Assembly (NCBI GenBank): GCA_965116765.1
Contig: OZ220718.1
Location: 6,200,001 to 6,264,000 of the forward strand
Direction: 5' to 3'
DNA: 64,000 nucleotides
DNA from: JAJEEA01 sp965116765
GTDB lineage: Bacteria; Acidobacteriota; Vicinamibacteria; Vicinamibacterales; UBA8438
Shown here: positions 26,311 through 34,300 of the stretch, in pieces
Position numbering within the stretch: the first letter of the stretch is position 1
How the letters are laid out: each line of letters opens with the position of its first letter
The notes under the pieces: model-generated
The model's database searches: none
What the model was told of the DNA's origin: nothing
What the model saw: only the letters and a program-made list of their open reading frames with translations
Program-made: the position numbers and the translations under genes

Positions 26311-27488
26311 CCGGCGTCCGCCCGGATCCGAGCGAACCGGGCGGCTCGGCGGTCCGAATCGGCCCGGGCGCCCGGACCCGCGCTTACGCAATGCGAGCCG
26401 CCGCCGTGTTCCTGATGTTCGGAGCCTGGATCACGGGAAGCGCGGCGCAGCCGGAGGGCTGGCGTCAGGCCGGGCCCGGCTACGCCTGGCACTTTCCCCG
26501 CGATCACGGCAGCCACCCGGAGTACCGCATCGAGTGGTGGTACTACACCGGCAACCTCGCCTCGGACCGAGGCCGCCGGTTCGGCTACCAGGTGACCTTC
26601 TTCCGCGTCGGCGTCGACCCGGCCCCCGAGAACCCGTCGCGGTGGACGGTCCGCGACCTCTACATGGCTCATCTGGCGCTGACCGATCTCGAGAGCGGCC
26701 GCCATCTGTTCGGGGAGCGGCTCGACCGGGGCGGGCTCGGATGGGCGGGCGCACGAGCGGGGACCCTCGACGTCTGGAACGGCGACTGGCGGGCGTCCCT
26801 CGACGGCGGCCTGCACCGGCTCGAGGTGGTCGACCGGTCGTTCGGGGTCGACCTCCGCCTCGAGCCGGGGAAGGGGCCCGTCCTCCACGGGGAGGACGGC
26901 CTCAGCCGGAAGGGGCCGTCGGCCGGCAACGCCTCGCGGTACTATTCGATGACCCGGATGCCGACCACGGGTCGGGTGCGGCTCGATGGCGAGTGGATCG
27001 ACGTCGCCGGCGCGAGCTGGATGGATCACGAGTTCGGCACGACGTTCCTGGAGCCGGGCCAGGTGGGCTGGGACTGGTTCTCGCTGCAGCTCGACGACGG
27101 TGCAGACATCATGGTCTTCCAGTTGCGCCGCGCCGACGGGCGGCCCGACCGGCACTCCGCCGGCACCTGGGTCGGCGCCGACGGGATCGCGGCCCCCTTG
27201 GACGCGAGCGACGTGCGGCTGGTGCCAGGACGCCGGTGGACGTCGCCGGGCAGCGGTGCCGCCTACCCGGTGGAGTGGCGCGTCGAGGTGCCGGGTCGGG
27301 GGGCGATCCTCGATATCGCCGCCGCCCTCGACGCTCAGGAGCTGGACACCGCGGCCTCGACCGGCGTGACCTACTGGGAGGGCGCGGTCACCGTGAACGG
27401 CCGGGTCGGCGGCCGGGAGGTCCGGGGGCGGGGCTACCTGGAGATGACCGGGTACTCCGGGCGACCGATGAGCGAGGTGTTTCGATAG
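26307..27488 (+). CDS. AttH/CrtC-like (lipocalin-fold, carotenoid hydratase-type) protein
   Basis: The 393-residue protein starts in an ATGA overlap with the permease. A hydrophobic segment near residues 29-48 (MRAAAVFLMFGAWITGSAAQ) is probably the signal, meaning the true start may be the ATG at residue 29. Family blocks are plain: FPRDHGSHPEYRIEWWYYTGNL, FGYQVTFFR, SRYYSMTRMPTTG, SWMDHEFGTTFLEPGQ and WFSLQLDDG. The AttH and CrtC families share this fold. The ABC-FtsX-AttH gene order is conserved across bacteria, so transport or processing of a lipidic compound is more likely than carotenoid hydration. No other carotenoid gene is near. Confidence 0.88.
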   Translation: MTGVRPDPSEPGGSAVRIGPGARTRAYAMRAAAVFLMFGAWITGSAAQPEGWRQAGPGYAWHFPRDHGSHPEYRIEWWYYTGNLASDRGRRFGYQVTFFRVGVDPAPENPSRWTVRDLYMAHLALTDLESGRHLFGERLDRGGLGWAGARAGTLDVWNGDWRASLDGGLHRLEVVDRSFGVDLRLEPGKGPVLHGEDGLSRKGPSAGNASRYYSMTRMPTTGRVRLDGEWIDVAGASWMDHEFGTTFLEPGQVGWDWFSLQLDDGADIMVFQLRRADGRPDRHSAGTWVGADGIAAPLDASDVRLVPGRRWTSPGSGAAYPVEWRVEVPGRGAILDIAAALDAQELDTAASTGVTYWEGAVTVNGRVGGREVRGRGYLEMTGYSGRPMSEVFR

Positions 27489-27522
27489 AATGGCGGGAGG
27501 CGTGTTGCTCCAGGAAGGGCAG

Positions 27523-27723
27523 ATGGCGATGCGAACGTGGCCGCTGTGGCTGGCCCATCGAGGTGTTACCGTCGGGCGAGGCTTCATCGCCGGCGTCGAG
27601 GTCACCGGCCGGCTCGTGGCGCATCAGGACTCGACGGGCATCTGGCTGGAAGGCGTGACGCCGGCAGGACTCGTGCTGGATGCCGGGGCTTCCTCGATCG
27701 CGGAGGTGCAACCGCTCCTTTGA
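27523..27723 (+). CDS. Short conserved-looking hypothetical protein
   Basis: ATG 27523 follows AGGAAGGGCAG, a good ribosome-binding site, and gives 66 residues; an ATG at 27490 would add 11. The sequence (LWLAHRGVTVGRGFIAGVEVTGRLVAHQDSTGIWLEG) reads as a compact beta-rich domain, with alternating hydrophobic residues and few low-complexity runs, unlike the shadow frames around it. It lies 34 nt after the AttH gene, and its TGA overlaps the ATG of the next gene by one base, so it is probably translated in the same unit. I do not recognise the family. Confidence 0.6.
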   Translation: MAMRTWPLWLAHRGVTVGRGFIAGVEVTGRLVAHQDSTGIWLEGVTPAGLVLDAGASSIAEVQPLL

Positions 27724-30263
27724 TGTGTGATCGCCTTTCCGGTCCCTCGCGGGTGTTGACCTTGCATCTGTCCGCACGCAACCCGTCGGTGGTCAGGTGC
27801 CGTCTCTCGAGCCCGGCCCTCCCGACGATCTTGTGCACGCTGTTTCTCGCGGGTGCCTCCATGTCGGCCGCGGCGCAGGGCGCAGCCCCGAGCCAGGCTC
27901 CGGCCGGGGCGGCGGCGGTGCCGGGGACCCCCGCCGTGGTTGCGCGGGCACAGGATCGGCAAACCGAGGCCGGGAGTGACTCTACCGGCGTCGGCGGGTT
28001 CGCGCTGGCCGGGGTGCCGGACCGGCCGACGCCGCCGAGCCCGCCGGCGGTGGTGGCGCGCGACGCGCAGGGCCGGGCGTCGGTCCGGGCCGTCCGACTC
28101 GCCACCGGCCTCCGGGTCGACGGGCGGCTCGACGAGCCGGTGTACGAGACCGTGCCCGCCATCGGCGACTTCATCCAGCAGATGCCGGTGGAGGGCGCGC
28201 CGGCGACCGAGAAGACCGAGGCGTGGATTCTGTTCGACGAGACGAACGTCTACGTCAGCGGGCGCGTCTGGGACTCGGCGCCGCCGACCGAGTGGGTGGC
28301 GAACGAGATGCGGCGCGACACGCCGCAGCTCCGCGAGAACGACTCGTTCTGGGTCGCGTTCGACACCTTCAACGACCGCCGGAACGGCGTCGCGTTCTAC
28401 ACCAACCCGCTGGGGGCGATCGGCGACTTCGGCATCACCAACGAGGGCAACCCCAACGGCGACTGGAACCCGGTGTGGGACGTGCGCACCGGCCGGTTCG
28501 AGGGGGGCTGGACGGTGGAGATGGCGATTCCGTTCAAGTCGCTGCGCTACCGGCCGGGTCCGCTCCAGCAGTGGGGGGTGCAGATTCGACGCCTCGTGCG
28601 CCGGAAGAACGAGCAGACCTACGTCACGTCGGTGCCGATCGCGGCCGGCCGCCGGGGCTTCTTCCGCATGTCCGACGCGGCCCTGCTCACGGGCCTCGAC
28701 GTGCCCGACAGCGGCACCAACCTCGAGATCAAGCCCTACGGCATCTCCGGCGTCACCACCGACCTCACCCTCGACACGCCGCGCCGGAACGACGGCGACG
28801 CCGACTACGGCGTGGACGTCAAGTACGGCATCACCCGGAACCTGACCGCCGACCTGACCTGGAACACCGACTTCGCCCAGGTCGAGGTGGACGAGCAGCA
28901 GGTCAACCTGACCCGGTTCAACCTGTTCTTTCCCGAGAAACGCGAGTTCTTCCTCGAGGGCCGGGGCATCTTCGAGTTCGCCCGGGGGGGCGGGCCCAGC
29001 CTTCGGGACGGCGCCCTGCGGCTGATCGGCAGCGGCAGGTCCAGCGAGGAGAACCTCGCGCCCACGCTGTTCTATTCGCGCCGCATCGGGCTGCAGGAAG
29101 GCGCCGTGGTGCCCATCACCGGCGGGGCGAGGGTCACCGGCAAGGTGGGGGCCTTCGACGTCGGGGCGCTGAACATGCATGCCGGGGCCCGCGCCGCCGA
29201 CGAGGTGCGCGCCGGGGTCGAGGCGACCAACTTCAGCGTCGCCCGCATCAAGCGCGACATCCTGCGTCGCAGCGCCCTCGGCGTTCTGTTCACCAACCGC
29301 TCGCTGTCGCTCGGCGGCGACGGGGCCAGCCAGACCTACGGGGCCGACGGCACCTTCTCGTTCTACGAGAACGTCAACGCCGTCGCCTACGTGGCCCGGA
29401 CGCGGGCGCCGGGCCGGACCGGCCGCGACCTCAGCTACCAGGGGAAGGTGAGCTGGGACGGCGACCGCTACGGGTTGCGGGCCGAGCACCTGGCGGTCGA
29501 GGACAACTTCCGGCCCGAGGTCGGGTTCTGGCGGCGCGAGAACTTCCGGCGCTCGTTCGGGGCCGGCCGGTTCAGCCCCCGGCCCGCCTCGATCGAGGCG
29601 ATCCGCCAGTTCCGCCTCGAGGGCAGCTTCGACTACGTCGAGGCCGCGGACACCGGCGTCGTCGAGACGCGGCAGACGCAGCTCGCGTTCCTGACCGAGT
29701 TCGAGAACAGCGACCGCATCGGCTTCTCGGCCGCCGACAACTACGAGTTCCTCGTCGAGCCGTTCGAGCCGGGGCGGGGTGTGGTGCTGCCGGTCGGCGG
29801 CTACCGCTTCCGCGACCTCGAGACGACCTACACCCTCGGCGGGCAGCGCCGCCTGAGCGGCATCTTCACCGTCAGGACCGGCGAGTACTTCGGCGGCACC
29901 ATCCGGTCCGTCGGCTTCCGGCGCGCCCGCTTCGTCCTCATCCCGCAGCTCGCCGTCGAGCCGACGGTGTCGGTCAACTGGATCGACACGCCGCAGGGCG
30001 CCTTCCGCGCCGACCTGCTCGTCTCGCGCATCACGTGGACCCTCTCGCCGCGCATGTTCTTCAGCGGCCTCGTCCAGTACAACTCGAGCACCCGCACCGT
30101 CAGCAACAACCTCCGGCTGCGGTGGGAGTACAGCCCCGGCAGCGAGCTGTTCGTCGTCTACACCGAGGACCGCGACAGCGACCCCCTGAGGCCGGACCGC
30201 TACACGGGGGGGCTGCGCAACCGCGGGCTGGTGGTGAAGGTGAACCGGCTGTTCCGCTTCTGA
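27723..30263 (+). CDS. DUF5916-type outer-membrane protein with CBM9-like N-terminal domain
   Basis: The start ATG 27723 overlaps the preceding stop (TGATG), giving 846 residues. A signal-like segment (LPTILCTLFLAGASMSAAAQG) lies at about 34-54 behind a long n-region, so a later start is possible. After an Ala/Pro-rich linker comes a CBM9-like sugar-binding-type domain (RVDGRLDEPVYETVPAIGDFIQQMP to SLRYRPGPLQQWGVQIRR). The DUF5916 part follows with LTADLTWNTDFAQVEVDEQQVNLTRF and FPEKREFFLEGRGIFEF, which are diagnostic. The rest is beta-strand rich and ends in a Phe (RLFRF), as outer-membrane barrels do. Role unknown. Confidence 0.88.
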   Translation: MCDRLSGPSRVLTLHLSARNPSVVRCRLSSPALPTILCTLFLAGASMSAAAQGAAPSQAPAGAAAVPGTPAVVARAQDRQTEAGSDSTGVGGFALAGVPDRPTPPSPPAVVARDAQGRASVRAVRLATGLRVDGRLDEPVYETVPAIGDFIQQMPVEGAPATEKTEAWILFDETNVYVSGRVWDSAPPTEWVANEMRRDTPQLRENDSFWVAFDTFNDRRNGVAFYTNPLGAIGDFGITNEGNPNGDWNPVWDVRTGRFEGGWTVEMAIPFKSLRYRPGPLQQWGVQIRRLVRRKNEQTYVTSVPIAAGRRGFFRMSDAALLTGLDVPDSGTNLEIKPYGISGVTTDLTLDTPRRNDGDADYGVDVKYGITRNLTADLTWNTDFAQVEVDEQQVNLTRFNLFFPEKREFFLEGRGIFEFARGGGPSLRDGALRLIGSGRSSEENLAPTLFYSRRIGLQEGAVVPITGGARVTGKVGAFDVGALNMHAGARAADEVRAGVEATNFSVARIKRDILRRSALGVLFTNRSLSLGGDGASQTYGADGTFSFYENVNAVAYVARTRAPGRTGRDLSYQGKVSWDGDRYGLRAEHLAVEDNFRPEVGFWRRENFRRSFGAGRFSPRPASIEAIRQFRLEGSFDYVEAADTGVVETRQTQLAFLTEFENSDRIGFSAADNYEFLVEPFEPGRGVVLPVGGYRFRDLETTYTLGGQRRLSGIFTVRTGEYFGGTIRSVGFRRARFVLIPQLAVEPTVSVNWIDTPQGAFRADLLVSRITWTLSPRMFFSGLVQYNSSTRTVSNNLRLRWEYSPGSELFVVYTEDRDSDPLRPDRYTGGLRNRGLVVKVNRLFRF

Positions 30264-30267
30264 CGGC

Positions 30268-30292
30268 GCCGGCTCCCAATCGGGCCGGCTTT
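30268..30292 (+). terminator. Probable terminator after the DUF5916 gene
   Basis: GCCGGC-TCCC-AAT-CGGG-CCGGC stem with a 3-nt loop, followed by TTT. It begins 5 nt after the stop codon and immediately precedes the -10-like TATAAC (30297-30302) of the next gene. Confidence 0.6.
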
Positions 30293-30326
30293 GCGGTATA
30301 ACCACCGGCGAGAGGAGCTTGTTTCG

Positions 30327-31571
30327 ATGACCCATCCCCTGTCTCGTCGTCACTTCCTGCACGCGGCCGGCGCCGGCGCCGCGTCGGTCTGGATTCCCAA
30401 GCCGGTCAAGGGCTACAGCGCGGCCGAGATGCGAGAGCAGGCGCCGGGCGGCCGCCTCGAGGCGGGCATCTCCAAGTGGGACCTCGACACGCCGTGCCTC
30501 TGTGTCGACCTCGACCGCCTCGAGGGCAACCTCGACCGCATGCAGACCACCGTCACCCGCAACGGCATTGCCAGCCGTCCCCACGCCAAGACCCACAAGT
30601 GCCCGGCCATCGCGCGCCTGCAGATCGCGACGGGGTCGGTGGGCATCTGCACCGCCAAGATCTCCGAGGCGGAGGTGATGTTCGAGCACGGCGTCGAGCA
30701 GATCCTGCTGACCACGGTCAACGTGAGCCCGCGCAAGATCCGCCGCGCGATGTACCTCAGGAAGTGGTGCGACGGCTTCGTCCAGACCATCGACACCGCC
30801 GCCAACGCCCGCGATCTCTCCGAGGCGGCGGTGGAGGCGGGGGTCGTGGCCGACGTCACCGTCGACGTCGACCCCGGCGGGCACCGCACCGGCATCACGC
30901 CGGGCGCCCCCGCCCTCGAGCTCGCCCAGCTCGTGGACACGCTGCCGGGGCTGCGCCTGCGGGGCATGCTGTGCTACGACGGCGGCTCGCAGCACGTGAC
31001 GGGGTTCGCCGAGCGGCGCCGGCGCACCCTCGCCAACCTCGAGGCGGCCGCCGACACCGCGGACCGCATGAAGCGGTCGGGGCTCGACACCGGCATCTTC
31101 AGCGGAGGCGGCACCGGCACCTACAACATCGACCACGAGACGCCGGGCATGACCGACGTGCAGGTCGGCAGCTACGTGTTCATGGACGCGCAGTACCTGG
31201 GCATCGGGGGCGAGGAGGACGACGAGGTCTACAGCGACTTCGCCCCCGCCCTGACGGTGCTGACCACGGTGCTGAACGACCAGTACGAGGGCCGCGCCAC
31301 CACCGACGCCGGCGCCAAGGCCAACACCATCAACCGCCCGTGGCCGATCGTCGCCGGCGAGACCGGCATGAGCTACACCTCGGGGTCGGACGAGTTCGGG
31401 ACGATCCGCTACGAGGAGAACGCCAGCCGCACCTACCGCGTCGGCGACAAGCTCGAGCTGATCGTGTCGCACTGCGACCCGGTGGTGAACCTCTACGACC
31501 AGCTCTACGGCGTCCGGGGCGACCGCGTCGAGGTGGTGTGGCCCATCGCGGGGCGGGGCATGTCCGTCTGA
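30327..31571 (+). CDS. D-threonine aldolase / D-serine dehydratase-like PLP enzyme, Tat-exported
   Basis: ATG 30327 follows AGAGGAGCTT and gives 414 residues; the in-frame start at 30291 lacks a site. The N-terminus SRRHFLHAAGAGAASVW is a twin-arginine signal. The catalytic domain has the alanine-racemase-like barrel: DTPCLCVDLDRLEGNL, then RPHAKTHKCPAIARLQ, where the Lys of AKTHK is the expected PLP lysine. DVDPGGHRTGI and SGGGTGTYN (phosphate-binding loop) follow. The C-terminal domain ends VSHCDPVVNLYDQLYGVRGDRVEVVWPI, with the His/Cys metal pair of the DSD1/D-threonine aldolase group. It cleaves or deaminates a beta-hydroxy D-amino acid; exact substrate uncertain. Confidence 0.88.
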   Translation: MTHPLSRRHFLHAAGAGAASVWIPKPVKGYSAAEMREQAPGGRLEAGISKWDLDTPCLCVDLDRLEGNLDRMQTTVTRNGIASRPHAKTHKCPAIARLQIATGSVGICTAKISEAEVMFEHGVEQILLTTVNVSPRKIRRAMYLRKWCDGFVQTIDTAANARDLSEAAVEAGVVADVTVDVDPGGHRTGITPGAPALELAQLVDTLPGLRLRGMLCYDGGSQHVTGFAERRRRTLANLEAAADTADRMKRSGLDTGIFSGGGTGTYNIDHETPGMTDVQVGSYVFMDAQYLGIGGEEDDEVYSDFAPALTVLTTVLNDQYEGRATTDAGAKANTINRPWPIVAGETGMSYTSGSDEFGTIRYEENASRTYRVGDKLELIVSHCDPVVNLYDQLYGVRGDRVEVVWPIAGRGMSV

Positions 31572-31605
31572 GGCGGCACGACGATCGCCGAGTCGGCCGC
31601 CCCCG

Positions 31606-31945
31606 GGGCTACCGGGCGTCCGCGTCGGCGGGGCTACCGGGCGTTTGCGCCGGCGGGGCTGCCGGGCGTTTGCGCCGGCGGGGCTGCCGGGCGTCTGCGC
31701 CGGCGGGGCTGCCGGGCGTTTGCGCCGGCGGGCCACCGGGCGTTGCGCCGGCGTCGGCGTGCCACCGGGCGTTTGCGCCGGCGGGGCGGGTTCGCGTCGG
31801 CGTGCCACCGGGCGTTTGCGGCGGGGCTACCGGGCGCGGCGGGGCTTACCGGGCATCCGCGCCGGCGGGGCTGCCGGGCGTTTGCGCCGGCGGGGCTGCC
31901 GGGCGTCCGCGCCGGCGGGGCTACCGGGCGTCCGCGCCGGCGGGC
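31606..31945. repeat. 25-bp minisatellite, about 13 units
   Basis: The units carry GGGCT(A/G)CCGGGCGT followed by TTGCGCCGGCG or a close variant, and start at 31606, 31631, 31656, 31681, 31706 and onward. The first five are in exact 25-bp register; later ones have small deletions or insertions (around 31731-31860). The array fills the gap between the D-threonine-aldolase-like gene and the minus-strand heptad-repeat gene. Its last units encode the C-terminal residues and stop codon of that gene. Confidence 0.85.
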
Positions 31946-32265
31946 GCCTGGAGGAACTCCAGCACGCGGTCGATGCGATCGTTGGTCCGGTCGATGCGAT
32001 CGTTGGTGCGGTCGAGGCGCTCGTTGGTGCGCCGGATCTCGGCTCGGAGCTCGGCGCCGATGGCGTCGATGCGCTCGTTCGTTTGTCGGATCTCGGTTCG
32101 GAGCTCGGCGCCGATGGCGTCGATGCGCTCGTTGGTGCGTTGCAGTCCGTCGCCGAGGGCGTCGATGCGGCGGTTGACGCCGCCGATCATGACGGTGAGC
32201 GTGACGATCAGGATGCCGCCGACGACGGTGGTGACGATGGGGCCGATGTGGTCCTTCCAGTTCAT
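31921..32265 (-). CDS. Small membrane-anchored heptad-repeat (coiled-coil) protein, second copy of the type
   Basis: The 114 residues begin MNWKDHIGPIVTTVVGGILIVTLTVMIGG, giving a single membrane helix at ~8-28. The rest is a heptad array (RTNERIDAIGAELRTEIRQ, repeated, then RTNDRID x2) encoded by 21-bp and 42-bp DNA repeats. This is the same architecture as the 2121-2483 protein, though the repeat residues differ. The final residues APAGADAR and the TAG stop are encoded inside the 25-bp minisatellite. The ATG lies ~3 nt after the predicted transcription start. Function unknown; oligomerisation through the coiled coil is inferred. Confidence 0.8.
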   Translation of the reverse strand: MNWKDHIGPIVTTVVGGILIVTLTVMIGGVNRRIDALGDGLQRTNERIDAIGAELRTEIRQTNERIDAIGAELRAEIRRTNERLDRTNDRIDRTNDRIDRVLEFLQAPAGADAR

Positions 32266-32274
32266 GAGATTCCC

Positions 32275-32280
32275 ATTGTA
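32275..32280 (-). promoter_or_regulatory. -10 element (TACAAT), leaderless-type position
   Basis: TACAAT on the minus strand (32280 to 32275) would start transcription near 32268, 3 nt before the ATG at 32265. No Shine-Dalgarno sequence fits in this space. No -35 box is clear. Confidence 0.5.
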
Positions 32281-32476
32281 GCGCGGGTCGACGCGGCGGT
32301 CGGCGGCGGGCCGCGTCCACCCAGCGTCCGACGATCAGGCCCCAACGGGTTCGCCGGCCATCAGGCTCCTCCCGGTCCCGCAGGAGCTGCCGGCAGGCCT
32401 CCGGTTCGGTGTGCGTTCCTCGCGTCGAATGCAGCCTGCGCGCCATAATGCTGCGGTTGCTCGACACGGCAGTGCG

Positions 32477-32881
32477 ATGACCCACCTCGCAGACGACACG
32501 AAGCTGGCGCCGCCCGAGACGTTCATCGACCGCCGGGGAAGCGCCCGGGTCCGGGCGGACTGCGGCATCGTGGTCCCGGCGGACGAGATCGGGCCCAACA
32601 GCCGCACGGTTGCGCGACGCATCGCGAGTGCCTGCGCCGGGTGGAGGACGCCGCCGACCTCCCGGGAGTTCTTCGACGCGGTTCGGTCGGAGATGCCGTC
32701 ACCGCGGCAAGCCGTCATCGTCACGATGTGGTTGCGCGAGGCGACCGACGACGACCTGATCCTCGCGTGGGCCGAGGAGGCCTACACGTTCAGACAACTC
32801 GCGCATGCCATCCACAGAAGCGGCGCCGAAAACAGCTACCCGGAACGCAACCGGGACCTGAACAGGCTGTCCGAGCGATGA
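32477..32881 (+). CDS. Unknown protein coupled to the nucleotidyltransferase gene (candidate antitoxin)
   Basis: The ATG at 32477 gives 134 residues; a GTG at 32411 would add 22 but precedes the likely -10 CATAAT (32444-32449). The sequence is an ordinary globular mix: an N-terminal strand region (ETFIDRRGSARVRADCGIVVPADEIG), then helices (RTVARRIASACAGWR; REFFDAVRSEM) and an acidic-aromatic stretch DDDLILAWAEEAYTFRQLAHAIH. It is not the winged-helix AbiEi antitoxin as far as I can see. The stop overlaps the next start (ATGA). Position before an AbiEii-like toxin makes an antitoxin or regulatory role the leading guess. Confidence 0.7.
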   Translation: MTHLADDTKLAPPETFIDRRGSARVRADCGIVVPADEIGPNSRTVARRIASACAGWRTPPTSREFFDAVRSEMPSPRQAVIVTMWLREATDDDLILAWAEEAYTFRQLAHAIHRSGAENSYPERNRDLNRLSER

Positions 32882-33822
32882 CGGAGGAGCTGTCGCTTCC
32901 TGAACCGGCAGCCGGGATCCTCGCCCGAACGCACGCCATCCTCGACGAGCACGTGACGCCCCACACACCAGGGCGGGACGGCTGGGCTCTGGGCGGCGGA
33001 ACACTCCTCAGCGCTCGTTGGAAGCACCGGCGAAGCACCGATCTCGACCTCCACGTCCATCCGGACACAGGACTCGCGCTGCTGCAGCAGGAGCGCAACC
33101 CGGAGCTGTGGCGCAAGATGAGAGCGGCGGGAGCCACGCGGATCGATCTCGAGAGCCCGCCGACGATCCACTTCCCCGAGGGCCGGATCGAGCTGCTCAG
33201 GACTCGGCCCACACCAACCCGGCGACCGAGATACGCCCGATTCGAGAGCGGCGTCGCGAAGGTGCTGGGCACGGCGCAAGTGCTCGCGGCCAAGCTGAAG
33301 CACCGGCGGCTGTTCGCGCCCGTTCGCGATCTCTACGACATCGCGGTCAGCGCGAGAACGGAGCCGGCGGAGACCGCGGTCGCCGTCAACAGCCTGGACG
33401 AACGGGAGCTCAGCGCGACCCAGGCCCGATGGCTGGCGCGGAAGCCGCTGTACCAACGCGACGCCCGCGAGGAGCTCGTCGGGGTTCCCCGGGAGTACGA
33501 GGCCATCCGGTCCGACCCGGCGGCGCATGCGGCGAGCGCCCTGAAGGCGGCCCGCTACCACACGATCGACATCCGCGTGGCCGGGAAGGCCATCATCGTC
33601 CGAACCGCGAACGAGACGACCCGACAGCAATACGTGTATCGAACGATCCGGGACGCACGCACCGGCTTCGAGGAGCTCGGCATCAACGCCGCGTTGCACG
33701 GCCGGGGCTGGAACCCGGGAGACATCCGAAACGAAGCCAACAATGCACTCGACCGTGGAGCCGACGCAGCGATCCTGCGCCTGACCGGTGACGGATCAAC
33801 GACCGTACCCAACCTGCGGTAG
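32878..33822 (+). CDS. AbiEii-like nucleotidyltransferase (possible type IV toxin)
   Basis: The 314 residues contain the nucleotidyltransferase signature GWALGGGTLLSARWKHRRSTDLDLHV at ~40-65: GGGT, then an S-T-D-L-D metal-binding pair. Downstream VLAAKLKHRRLFAPVRDLYDIAV (~138-160) matches the conserved KL-R-RD-YD block of AbiEii/DUF1814 proteins. A further ~110 residues (from ~225, YHTIDIRVAGKAIIVRTANETTRQQYVYRTIRDA) form an extra C-terminal domain I cannot place. AbiEii toxins transfer nucleotides, for example to tRNA, and stop growth during phage attack. Base composition here is slightly less GC-rich with more varied codons than neighbours, hinting at transfer. Confidence 0.8.
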   Translation: MTEELSLPEPAAGILARTHAILDEHVTPHTPGRDGWALGGGTLLSARWKHRRSTDLDLHVHPDTGLALLQQERNPELWRKMRAAGATRIDLESPPTIHFPEGRIELLRTRPTPTRRPRYARFESGVAKVLGTAQVLAAKLKHRRLFAPVRDLYDIAVSARTEPAETAVAVNSLDERELSATQARWLARKPLYQRDAREELVGVPREYEAIRSDPAAHAASALKAARYHTIDIRVAGKAIIVRTANETTRQQYVYRTIRDARTGFEELGINAALHGRGWNPGDIRNEANNALDRGADAAILRLTGDGSTTVPNLR

Positions 33823-33920
33823 ACCCGATCGAGAGATTCGAGGAACGAGACGCGACGCTGGCGGAACCCGAACGATGGCCCCGTCCGGCCCGTCCGGCCG
33901 GGGTCGGCCGGCGGCTGCGG

Positions 33921-33926
33921 TATAAT
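33921..33926 (+). promoter_or_regulatory. Consensus -10 (TATAAT) for a leaderless ferredoxin mRNA
   Basis: TATAAT ends 8 nt before the ATG at 33935, so the predicted start site is within 2 nt of the start codon. No Shine-Dalgarno sequence or clear -35 box is present. Confidence 0.6.
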
Positions 33927-33934
33927 CACCACCC

Positions 33935-34300
33935 ATGTGGACGAAGCTTCAGAACACCCCCCGCAAGCGGGCGCCCCGGAAGGTCGCGGTGGTCGACCCG
34001 GACCGCTGCTTCGGCGCGTTCGCCTGCTCGATCTGCCAGGCCGCCTGTCCCGTCGAAGACTGCATCGTCGAGGAGAAGGACGCCAACGACCGCTGGGTCT
34101 GCGCGGTGCGCATCGACAAGTGCATCGGCTGCGGGCTGTGCGTGACCATCGGCAACCCCACCGCGCCCGGCAAGCGGGACTTCGGGTGCCCGGCCGACTA
34201 CGACGCGATCGACATGGTCGAGTATGGGGACGTGGTCGCGGCCGTCGAGTCCGAAGTGGGGCCTGACGCGCCGGCCGAAGCCGAGCCGGCGACGGCTTGA
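33935..34300 (+). CDS. Ferredoxin-like 4Fe-4S protein with altered cysteine spacing
   Basis: The 121-residue protein has two cysteine groups. The first is C25-x5-C31-x2-C34-x3-C38-P, the second C63-x2-C66-x2-C69 with the next Cys-Pro only at C85. Canonical dicluster ferredoxins have C-x2-C-x2-C-x3-CP in both. Extra Cys43 and Cys56 lie between. The first group thus has an insertion of three residues before its second Cys, the second a long insertion (VTIGNPTAPGKRDFG) before the last Cys. The C-terminus is a Glu/Ala-rich tail. It probably carries one or two iron-sulfur clusters for electron transfer; the partner is not visible here. Confidence 0.8.
   Translation: MWTKLQNTPRKRAPRKVAVVDPDRCFGAFACSICQAACPVEDCIVEEKDANDRWVCAVRIDKCIGCGLCVTIGNPTAPGKRDFGCPADYDAIDMVEYGDVVAAVESEVGPDAPAEAEPATA

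Noticed and set aside
26307..27488. Carotenoid biosynthesis role for the CrtC-like protein
   Set aside because: The ABC-FtsX-AttH operon structure and absence of other carotenoid genes favour the AttH transport-associated role.
31606..31945. Possible CRISPR or coding repeat in the 25-bp array
   Set aside because: There are no spacers, units drift, and 25 bp is not a codon multiple, so a conserved repeat protein across the array is unlikely. The only coding use is the tail of the heptad-repeat gene.
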